A DNA stretch of 64,000 nt from Physcia stellaris (lineage: Eukaryota > Ascomycota > Lecanoromycetes > Caliciales > Physciaceae), in the NCBI GenBank assembly GCA_018902385.1, contig JABSSW010000059.1, positions 124,001-188,000 of the forward strand, read 5' to 3'. Made by a program: the position numbers and the translations under genes. This document shows positions 52,677-61,612 of the stretch, one piece after another; within the stretch, counting starts at the first letter, position 1, and every line of letters starts with the position of its first letter. The notes beneath the pieces are model-generated. The model saw only the letters and a program-made list of their open reading frames with translations, did not search any database and was not told the origin of the DNA.

Positions 52677-53640
52677 AAAATCACAAAGCAAAAAACAATC
52701 ATTATCAATTTTATCGAAATCGAATTATTGATCATATCAATGACGATTAACATCAAAATGTGATAAAATCGTTTTTTTGAATCAATAAATATGAACATGA
52801 AAAAATTTATTCACATTCGAATGCGATAATCGTCAAATTATACGAATTTTTATTACGTTAACGACGAAATTTATTATCAAATTACATTATGTGAATATAC
52901 ATCGTCATTGATTACGTCAAATAATACAGAAAAACATGATTAACATTCAATGAATTTTTACAACGAACATTTTGATCGACGATTTTATCAAAATTTTATC
53001 ATTTCAAAAACAAAAAATCTTCGTGAAATTGATTGATTTAAAATTTATTTCTGTATTGAAAAAATCATGAATGATTATCGTTTTATTGTTTTGAATTTTG
53101 TTTTTTTTTGTAACATACATGAAATGACAACACAAAAAGTGTGCGAATGTTAAAACATTAATTTTAACAAAAACGCATTAATTTTTCTTTCGTCAAATTA
53201 TATTAATTGAATTTTGATTGCAATATTCGCGAAAAACATTTGCGAAAATTGTATTTTAACATTCTGTATCAAATTCGAAAAAAAAAAAACGACGAATTCG
53301 ATCAATCAAAAATCGCATAAATCGCATCGAAGAATAAAATAAAACATCAAAAATAAAACGAAATATCAAATATTTTTTCTAAAAAGATGTGTAAAACTAA
53401 ATAATCAATCAAAAATCGTCAAAAACTTAATAATTAATGCGCATTTCAATGACATTAAATGTTAAAAATTAGCACTTTATAAAACAACATGCAATCAATG
53501 ATTTATCTATTCAGAAATTTTACATTTTTGTTTTTCGTTTTAATCATGTTCGTATTCAGTTTTCGTCATTGTTGATGTTGCGAACGTGCGTTATGAACGC
53601 ATCATCGATAGAATTTCTGAATAAATTCGGAAATCTGAAC
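52677..53640. other. End of the AT island, nothing recognised
   Basis: AT-rich decay up to about 53,570, then a short intermediate stretch with normal composition restored by about 53,650. No coding region seen. Confidence 0.5.
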
Positions 53641-54035
53641 TAATGTGAAGAACTTCAGATATCAATGACTGAAGGTCATTATAGGGTTATTGCCAGGAGA
53701 ATGGTCTCAGCCAATTTGCAGCGTATACGGAATACTACGATGCTTGGCAAGGGCAAAGCACTAGCGGTCTCCAGGACCGACGAAGCGCCTTGGCAAAATA
53801 CCAACCTGCATCTGCAGCGAACACGCCCCCAACAAACAAAATCTGCATTCAAGATCCAAAGCGTCATAGAATCACCAAAAGATTCCGAAGTGAACACAAT
53901 GCGGTATACCGAGCTCATCGCCTCAACTAATCATACCGATACACCCTCCGTGCTAAATCACACCCCGTCCCTCTCGCCACACCCCACTCCGACCCTCAAA
54001 CCTCAAACTTTCCACCGTCAAGCCAGCCAGCAGCC
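53641..54035. other. Upstream region of the phosphatase gene
   Basis: Normal composition. An open frame from 53,665 has no family resemblance and runs across what should be the promoter and leader; pyrimidine/CA-rich sequence precedes the start codon at 54,036. Confidence 0.5.
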
Positions 54036-55210
54036 ATGACGACTCTCGAAACCGATGCTCGGCGGGGCCTGAAACTCGTGTGGCAGAAATCCCTCCAGCG
54101 ATGGCTTACACGCTCATCCATGGACCAAGTGTTGCCGAACCTGTTTCTTGGCGGGTGCGTTACTTCCTTCTCTTCGCTTTTACCTACGGCCGCAGCACAG
54201 ATCCTGTGACATAGATCTATACCTACCTTGTATAATTACACTTATATCAATATCAATGATCACATTTATATCCATCTCCATAACCCCCCCTCTCACCCTT
54301 CAACCCATCACCCTTCCCTAAAACTAAGACCAACACACCACCACAGATCCTACGCCGCCCAAAACATCCCCACCCACAACCCGAACAACATAAACTTCGT
54401 GCTCTCCATCATGGATAAGGAGCTCCCCGCCGAGACCCAGCAGCGCTACCGCGAGCTCGACATCGAGCACCACTTCGTGAAGAAGCGCGACGAGCGCGAC
54501 GAGAACCTGCTCGAGAGCTTCGAGGAGCTGTGCGCCGTCATCGAGGGCCGGTTGCAGGCTGGCCAGCGGGTGCTGGTGCATTGCGTCATGGGTATTAGCC
54601 GGAGCGTTAGTGTTGTTTGTGCTTTTGGTGAGTTGGCCCTCTTTGTAGTTTTCTCTTTGTTCCCCCTTCCGCCTGTTGCTTTCTTTTCCTTTTCGACTTG
54701 CATCAATCTCATTTGAGTAATGGGGCGGGACCCAAACGGCGAAACGACAAACTGCGGAGAGAGAAGCACCAAAGAAGACCAAATGTGACTGACACGGCTC
54801 CGCAGTAATGCAGCGCTACGGCCTCCGCCGCTCCGAAGCCAAGCAGCTGGTGAAATCCCACCGCAACGTCGCGAACCCGAACCCAGGCTTCTACACCCAG
54901 CTGAAAGTGTGGGGGAACTGCAAGTATGATATCCGCTCTCCCATCTTAATCAATGGGGCGAGACCGTTCAAGGATGCTTATCAGGTACGTTCAACTCATG
55001 TCTCTTAATACCTTATCTATAACGTGATTTTTCTTTGGTGGACGGGAGGGGAGGGGTGGTATAGAGAGAGAGACAGTGATAGCTAATCTGGAATTACCGT
55101 AGCTCTGGCTGATCTCATTCACGGTCATGAAACTGGAGAAAGATGCCGGGGAGCTGAGGGAGAGGAATCGGGAGAGGAGGGATGAGGGAGGTGCGGCAAG
55201 TCAAGGATAG
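54036..55210 (+). CDS. Dual-specificity protein phosphatase
   Basis: Four exons (54036-54154, 54347-54627, 54806-54984, 55103-55210) join in phase to 228 residues. The active site H-C-V-M-G-I-S-R-S fits H-C-x5-R-S, with Cys about 119 and Arg about 125. An Asp in D-E-R-D-E-N-L-L (88 or 91) is the likely general acid. The entry motif is V-L-P-N-L-F-L-G-G, typical of DUSP domains, and N-P-x-P-G-F after the P-loop helix also fits. It would dephosphorylate phospho-Tyr and phospho-Ser/Thr, possibly on MAP kinases, though no docking domain is seen. The C-terminal 25 residues are highly charged. The first intron is long for this window (192 nt). It is the first gene after the AT island. Confidence 0.93.
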
Positions 55211-55626
55211 GAAGTTCTCATGCGGATTTGTGAATAAGAAAATAACCCGACTGATGGTTGGACAATTGGTGTCTAATGGGAATCCATATTCTACTTTTAC
55301 TGAGATGGGATTCTGCTCTTCTTCAAGAGAGTGATTTCCCGAGATTTGCTGGCGCAACGGAGCAATGAGGTAACGGAGCAAAGCGTTGTTTACGGGGATT
55401 GGTATCTAAACTCTTTCCGATTCGCTAGAAACGGATCAGGCGTCCTTTGGAGATGGTAGAGTCGATTCGAGTAATAAGATAAAGGCCTCGAGAGTGGCGG
55501 GAAGTGTTCTGGCTGGTCGTGTGCGAGTATCATCATAGCCTTGTCAATGGGCGCTGTTGTAATGCTACTACGAAATCATCCATCATCCAGCCCACCCCGA
55601 CATCCAATCCCCAAAGGAAATAAACC
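55211..55626. other. Convergent intergenic region
   Basis: Lies between the 3' ends of the phosphatase (+) and the 2EXR-type gene (-). No further gene or clear structure seen. Confidence 0.6.
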
Positions 55627-56373
55627 TCAATCAGCCACCTCCCGCCCATTCTCCAGGACCCTCGCCCCACTAACCCGTCTCAAGCCCTCCACCCACTTCC
55701 GAGCAACCTTGCCCTCCATTTCGATCCTCTCCAAGCCTTCCAACCTGCCAATCTCCTGCACCAGCAACCCCGGATCCGTCCCTGAGCCCGAGACCTGAAA
55801 CGTCAAATGAAAGCCCACACCCAGCGTCCTGAGCCCCGTGGCCTCGGAAGCGAATCTCCGGAACAGCGAAAACCAGTCCTGGCTCGCGCCCTGAATCTCG
55901 AGCGTCAGGCGCTCGGGATCCAAAGGGTTGAGCAGCCTGTGCATTTGCGCATTGCTCATGCTGTATGGGTGCGGATTCCTCTCTAAGGAAATATAGAGGG
56001 TGAGTGACAGCTGCAGTTGTCGGACGCTGAGAGAGTTGGTGGTGCCGATTTGGGTGAGCCAGTGATTGAGGGTTGTGGGGTCTGAGAATTTGAAGGTATT
56101 GGAGCCATACAGCGTTGATGCTGCCTCTGCGTGGATTTGGCGGTTAGAGCGGAGGAGAGCTGGGGATGGAGGAAATCCTTGTTCATCGTCACAAACAACG
56201 ACGATGTGGTCGTCCACAGTGCTATTTTCGCGTCTTTTTACTATGGTAATAGGGTTGTGCACGGTACCATCTTCGAGTCTTTTTACTAAAGCGAGGTCAT
56301 AAACTTGGAGTCGTATCTCCAATGGAAGCGATAGGAATGTATGCCGATGGGTTGAGAAAGGTGCAGGATCCAT
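55627..56373 (-). CDS. 2EXR/F-box-like fungal protein of unknown function
   Basis: Single exon, 248 residues from the ATG at 56,373 (the frame is open further upstream but has no ATG). The N-terminal F-L-S-L-P-L-E-I-R-L-Q-V-Y-D-L-A-L is the signature of the fungus-specific 2EXR group, which resembles an F-box. L-L-R-S-N-R-Q-I-H-A-E-A-A-S-T-L-Y-G-S-N-T-F follows, as usual in this group. The rest holds Leu-rich segments without a named domain. Such proteins are numerous in ascomycetes; roles as substrate adaptors are suspected but not shown. No introns are needed. Confidence 0.85.
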   Translation of the reverse strand: MDPAPFSTHRHTFLSLPLEIRLQVYDLALVKRLEDGTVHNPITIVKRRENSTVDDHIVVVCDDEQGFPPSPALLRSNRQIHAEAASTLYGSNTFKFSDPTTLNHWLTQIGTTNSLSVRQLQLSLTLYISLERNPHPYSMSNAQMHRLLNPLDPERLTLEIQGASQDWFSLFRRFASEATGLRTLGVGFHLTFQVSGSGTDPGLLVQEIGRLEGLERIEMEGKVARKWVEGLRRVSGARVLENGREVAD

Positions 56374-56791
56374 GTCTTTAAGCGAGGGGTGTATGTTTTC
56401 GGTAACGGTTGGTGGACTGCGGTGAATTGAGAGATTTATCAATATGTAAGGCCCAGAGAATAAGGCCAGTCGGAGGACTCTGATCTAGAAGGCTGTAAAG
56501 AGATTTGGAAGGTGCCCAGGAGCAGAAGTAATAGCCGTCAGCAGTATGCTGATTCGTTTGAAGAGCTGATGGCTTGACTGAAGGATCGGGATTCTGGAGA
56601 CTCAAGATTTTTTTTAGTTGCTTTCAGTTACCGAGTCAATACCAAAATAAGAGAGACTATGTTATACCTCATTCATTACATGTCTGCCTAATGTGTGAAG
56701 GTCGCGTGAATTGGGAAGTGTCGAATTTTAAACTTAACACTCGCCGGTTTTGGTGGTTGCAGACCGAGAAACAACACCTTGCACCATGAGG
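56374..56791. other. Intergenic, no supported gene
   Basis: Upstream of the 2EXR gene and downstream of the methyltransferase gene, both on the minus strand. Nothing else recognised. Confidence 0.5.
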
Positions 56792-57815
56792 TCAAACCCT
56801 CATAACAGAAAAGTACAGTCGCCTTGTCTCAGCTCCGGTGAAGTACTTCTTCTCCTTGGGCGAGATGTCGAAGCCAGAATCGACACCCTTCCCAAACGCA
56901 TCCGGCGCTCGAAACACAGCAGACACCCTCAATGGTACACCAACGGCTCTACCAGCCTCCATCCAAAGCTTGTTGAATGAATCTGGATTATGGCGGTACA
57001 TAGTCCTTTTCTCGCTGCCTGTAGCATCAGCGAAAGGTGGTTTCAGCGGCAGTTCGCCAGCCTTCACTGAGCCGGCTTGAGAGCCTATGACTAGGCTTCC
57101 TGGCTTGTGGGATAGCAAGCGAAGGATCCGAGTCGCGGCTCGGAGTTGATTCTGCCAATTGAAGAGATGCAGGAACATTGTGATGGCGATGATGTCAATC
57201 TGTCCAGGCCCAATTTGCGTCATCAGAGGTCCTTGAGTGAAACGAATGTTATCTGCAAGGACGTCGTCGGCGATGAAGTGGCCCGGGCGGAAGATGTCTT
57301 TGTCGCGCCAAAGTTCGTATGACAGATCTTCGTACTCAGTAAATAAATCCGAGGCATACAATTGATCTGCTGGAGCGCCGTCAAAGATACACTTTCGGAG
57401 ATCCTGACCAAGGCAGCTTCCGAGATCCAGTAGGGAGCTACCAGCTTTGAGACGCGGCAGCACCATGGTCTTGTACAGAGGATGAAGTGCCAGACCAAAG
57501 CGAATGAACCAGAATTCGCCAACACATGGCCATGGGAAGATACCCCAAGCTTTATCTCTCTGCAAAAGCTCAGCGAATGACCTTTCGCAGGATCATGCCA
57601 TCGAAAAATGGATTGGGTAACGACGAGGGAACACTAGTGCTTATGCTTACAACGCTATAAATGTGCGACTCAACGTCGTCTGGCGGTATGCCACTGTAAC
57701 CCTCAAGCATGCTTCTCGCGTCAGGCGTCAATTCATTGGTAAGTACGTGATGATACCATGGCCAGGAGACACTGCGGGAGCCCTCTGGCGCGGGGCGGTC
57801 GAGCATTTGTGCCAT
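56792..57815 (-). CDS. SAM-dependent methyltransferase
   Basis: Two exons (57815-57651 and 57559-56792), phase 0, 91-nt intron with GTAAGC and CAG ends, 310 residues. The SAM-binding motif I reads L-L-D-L-G-S-C-L-G-Q-D at about 98-108, with Y-A-S-D-L-F (the acidic end of strand 2) and I-D-I-I-A-I-T-M-F-L-H-L-F (post-motif region) downstream. The N-terminal W-P-C-V-G-E-F-W-F and the overall plan resemble fungal methyltransferases of secondary metabolism such as those near meroterpenoid clusters. No polyketide synthase or terpene cyclase is in the window, so it may act alone. There is no signal peptide, so it is likely cytosolic. Substrate unknown. Confidence 0.88.
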
Positions 57816-58665
57816 TTTGACGTATCAAAAGCCGGCAGTGTCGACGATTGAGCAGTGATAGAAACGGGACCCTTCTTCTTTGCTAGTCACTAGCGATGTC
57901 CGATATATTGGGTGGAGAAGATGGTGTATGAGTGGCCTGAGTGGATCTTAAATGGATCCCCGTGTCCAAGATCGATCCTCTTCGAACAAGTTCCGGGGCA
58001 GCCAGAGACGTCTATTGTACACGGGGCCAGAAGTAAAGTTGCCTAGGACGCCTCATCCCAAGGTGCGTCGAATGGGCGATCACTGCCCCACAATTTCATC
58101 GTCGGAGGCTTGCATATCACACACCATCATCGAATTTGGGGGAATGTCGCCAAGAGACATACCTTCCCTGTTATCATAGGTCAGAGGAAGATCAGCATCG
58201 TCCTTAAGCCGTTAGACAACGGCGCCGGGTGGATGGAGGAAGGAGAGACTAGACTCACTAGAGGTTCAGCTGTCGAAAGATGAAACACGAGGCGTCCGTG
58301 AATTACGTCAGCTGCTGCATCATGATAAGGCAATTCAAGCCGATACCTGCCATTAAGTCGGGGTCCGTCTTTCGGAGAAGTTCGTTCATAAATTAATGAA
58401 ACCCGTTAATTGATTTTCCCGAAGTCTCTCTAGTGTATGGTACATCCATGCCCGACTATCTAAATCTCGCTTAGCAAACCCTTTGTCCCACCAAAACCGA
58501 ATCTCGAGGAAATAATTGACTTCAATGCAAATCCTTAGATTTCCACAGGCAAGGCAAGCATGCATGCGACTATGCTGAATGAATGCGTCTCCAGCCCAAA
58601 ATAGGACCACGTAAGGACAAGAAGAAACACAAAACGATCCTCTCCGCCCCCGACCGAGGATCCCA
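57816..58665. other. Intergenic, no supported gene
   Basis: About 850 bp between the methyltransferase start and the end of the CAP gene on the same strand. No coding or RNA gene recognised. Confidence 0.5.
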
Positions 58666-59282
58666 CTAACGCAGATCGCAGACCCACAGCCCCTGCGATG
58701 ACCAAGATGAATCCGCCTGCGGATTCTTAGTGAAAGCACATCCAATTGTTTTGTACTTGTCATCCGTCAAAATGGCATTGTGTCCCGTCTGACCATTGTA
58801 CACGCTATCGAGCATCAGCATCGGTCGCCACTCCTTTTGCAAGGAAGGAGGTAGAAAACTTACGTCCACATGATATCCTTCTGCAGTTTACAAAGATCCC
58901 CCAGCCGACCGTCCGGCACCTCGCATAGCCAGCTGATGTAGCTGATCTCGAACGGCGAATGTCCCTGGAGGTCTTTACCCATGCTGTTATCGCTGCCGGG
59001 GGCGATGACCTCGGCCGCCATTTGCGCATTGTGATGGACTTCATTGGCCGAGCTGCCGCCGTCGAGGGTGCCGGTGTTGCGTGCCGCGTCGGCGAGCTCG
59101 TTGGACCATGTTAGTGCGGTTTTACCGTACGCGTTGCGCCAGTAGTTGATATCCGTGAGCATGGAGTCGCCAGCTGAAAGGGGAGAGCCGTCGGTACTGC
59201 CAGAGCCTTGCCGTGGTGAGAGGATAGGCACACTGATGACGGCAGTGACAAGCAATGAGAGGGAGACAAGTGCGGAGAACAT
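58666..59282 (-). CDS. Secreted CAP/PR-1 superfamily protein
   Basis: Two exons (59282-58864 and 58804-58666) joined in phase give 185 residues. M-F-S-A-L-V-S-L-S-L-L-V-T-A-V is a clear signal peptide; R-Q just after it may be a processing site. The CAP (SCP/TAPS) layout follows: L-T-D-I-N-Y-W-R-N helix, L-T-W-S-N-E-L-A-D-A-A helix, H-H-N-A-Q-M-A-A-E-V-I, W-L-C-E-V, then G-H-N-A-I-L and I-G-C-A-F-T-K-N-P with a final L-W-V-C-D-L. The family includes sterol- and lipid-binding secreted proteins, some acting at the host interface. An in-frame TTG codon lies upstream, but the ATG at 59,282 is preferred. A TATAAAAG on the minus strand at 59,474-59,481 could be its promoter. Confidence 0.88.
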
Positions 59283-59294
59283 TTTGTCCAGCAA

Positions 59295-60206
59295 AATGGA
59301 AATTGGGCCCCTAAGCGATTCCGTGAAAGAAGTATGGAGAAGCTACAATATACCTACAGTTGCAGCGGGAGCCAGCCAGCTTCTGTAGCACGAGAACAGA
59401 GGGAGAGAGCACAACAAAGGACTGTGGTTTCATAAAATAACAGGATTGAGATATCTATTTCCGAAGACCAGGCAGCTTTTATAAGAGATTATCTCACTTC
59501 TTGTGTGGTTTCACAAGCTCGACTGCTGTGATTGCGTAACGGATGAAGACAGCAAAGGTTTCAAATGTCGTGGAACAACAGGACTGACACACCTATTTTG
59601 GAAAAGACCAGACAGAATGTATAAGGGATGGGCTCATGCTTGGTACCGCTTCCTAGAAATCGCTGCTGTGATTGCGTTTCGCCTATCTTGTACAACATTA
59701 ATGACTTCATGTCTACGATACACAATCATGAAGCTGTCGCAGATTCGTGATCATCATCTCGCAAGGTCTCGAGTCGCCCAACGGATGAAGAGTCCGTTGG
59801 AGATGTGGCACGTACATGTCGAAACAGGCCGGCCGAATCACTGACCTGCCTGATGTGAGACGCACATGTGAACGCCAGCGCAATTGAACACATCTGCACT
59901 GATCAAGTGACTGCTTGAAGCCTTACGCATATGCGTTGAATGGAAAGTCTCGAGTCAAGGAAGTGCCCGAGCAAAAGAAACAGCTGGTGGTCTGTGCACA
60001 CTCAGCTCTTTGGCTCTTGGCAGCGAGCTTGGCGTTCCGTTAGGGCATTCTTAGGGTTGCATATCATCGTTCGAACCTGGCTGAGTCTAATAAAGTGCGA
60101 TTCAAGACAGCCATATGTGCGGAGAACTCTCACTTCTCATCGCCCGACATGCAAAATCCTTCTAATAGCCTATCAGTATAGCGTAGTGTATCTACAGACC
60201 CACCAT
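59295..60206. other. Intergenic with a degenerate internal duplication
   Basis: Two stretches of about 110 bp (about 59,440-59,540 and 59,575-59,680) resemble each other, both with AACAGGA(T/C)TGA, a GACCAG(G/A)CAG core, TATAAG(A/G)GA and GCTGCTGTGATTGCGT. A 7-bp hairpin CAACGGA/TCCGTTG lies near 59,779-59,799. No gene supported. Confidence 0.5.
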
Positions 60207-61612
60207 CTACGCACACCTTCCATCATACCCAAAAGGACACTTCCCGTCAACCAGCTCCTTCGTTGGACACTCCGCCTTCGGATTACAGCTCAAGTAAATG
60301 GGTAACTGGCTCAAACAGCTCACATCTGGCGTCGAATCAAAGTCGAACTGCAGCACACTCTTGCCCGCCCTGCCCGAAGCGGTACAGTTGTAGCTCCCAT
60401 CGAAGAGCAAATCCAAGCTAAGCCAATTATCCGACACAATCCGGGTCAGTAGATCGTTATCGCTCGGACCACGTCCTTTGTGGGAGAAGGCGTATGTCCG
60501 CTTTGTCGCAGCGCTCCAATAGATCGTTTTCCCATTCTGGGTGCAGAAGCTCCCTGCCTCGTTGAGAGTCTTCGCTTCACAATCCGCTTGGAAGGCCTCA
60601 ACAGTAGCGACCGGAGCGCCAGGAACGGCATACCGCCCGTTTTGCTGGAGTAGGGCGGAATAGGCATAGGCGTTCGGAGCGAGCTGGAAACTGCGAGGAT
60701 ACGGAGAGAAGGAGGGTGTAGAGTCGTTGTTGTAAGCACCATGGATCGCAAACGCGAGGAATTGCGTATGATCGGTCATGACCAATGTGAGACCGGGCTG
60801 AAAACTGTTCCCGAAGTTGGCGGTTTGTGAGCCGGCGGTCGTCGGGTCAGATTTAGTGAGCCAGATTGCCTTTGAAACAGCTGGGGCCTCCTTGAGCGAT
60901 TTGGAGAAAGCCATGGCACCGGCTATGTCGTCTGGTTCCACCCCTGCACTGGGAGTTGACTCCGTCTAAGTATTTGTCAGAGACTCTTGCAGATTCCAAA
61001 ATCATGAACTTCGGGAACCTACTGCTAGTAACAATGGTGCAGCCGAGAGAGCGGTTCTCGAGTTGTTGGAATTCAGGTTAGGGGTTTTTGGTGAAGACAG
61101 TATATCTTGGGTGACTCCAAGGTCAAGGTAATTTCGGGTTAATTTGAGACCTAGAACTTGTCAGCGTACGATGGGCTTCGGGGTTCAAGCTCAGGGAGTG
61201 TACCAGAAGACAAGGTGGTGAAGAGACTATTGATTACATAAATATTCCGCATAACGTATGTTACTTGCGGCTTGATGGCCGGTGGTAAATCAGGTGCTAG
61301 CGTAGGATCCCACGAGCATGTGTTAGAAGAGATCTCGGAGCAATCTGCACCGGCAAGTCCATGCGCGAGGCGAAGAAAGCAAGTTGACCAAGGTTCATCA
61401 GCGATGCAACAGCTCCTACCATCTTCACATGTTGGCGTTGTCTTAATCCAATTATTAAGATAGTTCGGAATGTCCAGTGTATCCCAGCATGAGCTGGAGA
61501 ATACGGCGGCTGGATTAACACAGTTGGACTTTTGCCTTTGATTCAAGAGTGGTGAGGCAGCAGCCAGGGAGGTAAGAAGGACCGACGAGCCCAGAACAAT
61601 AGAGTATTGCAT
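60207..61612 (-). CDS. Secreted cysteine-rich protein of unknown function
   Basis: Three exons (61612-61204, 61105-61023, 60965-60207) join in phase to 416 residues. The first intron's acceptor is less certain (AAG at 61,106 or GAG seven bases upstream). An N-terminal signal peptide (Q-Y-S-I-V-L-G-S-S-V-L-L) is followed by a Cys-rich part: S-S-C-W-D-T-L-D-I-P-N-Y-L-N-N-W, T-T-P-T-C, C-C, E-P-W-S-T-C-F-L-R-L-A and C-S-E-I. The second half has S-F-x-P-G-L-T-L-V-M-T-D, then late cysteines in I-Y-L-S-C-N-P-K-A-E-C and K-C-P-F-G-Y-D-G-R-C. I recognise the first half as a recurrent pattern in ascomycete secretomes without a known role. An S/T/P-rich linker joins the two halves. Confidence 0.75.

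Larger units (their letters stand above)
16960..53600. repeat. 36.6-kb AT-rich island of hypermutated repeats
   Basis: Long stretches are built almost only from A, T and the dinucleotides CpG, CpA, TpG and GpA. By hand count in 33,781-34,020 there are 17 CpA, 12 CpG, 1 CpT, 0 CpC, 0 ApG and 0 GpG; TpA/ApT is about 10/41 and (CpA+TpG)/(ApC+GpT) about 37/14. In 52,381-52,620 CpT, CpC, ApG and GpG are all absent. It looks like a repeat-directed C-to-T process, but with a CpY rather than a CpA target. Decay is uneven: 22.0-28.0 kb and 44.2-50.0 kb keep more CT/AG than the rest. Domain fossils inside (retroelements, hAT, histone fold) show it is nuclear repeat sequence and not organellar DNA. Confidence 0.93.

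Noticed and set aside
16960-53600. Mitochondrial or other organellar DNA insertion
   Set aside because: The island is AT-rich enough, but it contains retroelement, hAT and histone-fold domains and no mitochondrial genes, and it keeps abundant CpG.
16960-53600. Centromere
   Set aside because: AT-rich repeat islands can be centromeric and CenH3-like fossils are suggestive, but a CenH3 gene copy says nothing about CenH3 binding. Sequence alone cannot decide.
53665-54039. 124-residue open frame before the phosphatase
   Set aside because: No family resemblance, overlaps the expected promoter and leader, and ends just at the phosphatase start.
59775-59800. Hammerhead-like hairpin CAACGGATGAAGAGTCCGTTG
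   Set aside because: Only a simple 7-bp hairpin; the conserved hammerhead core is absent.
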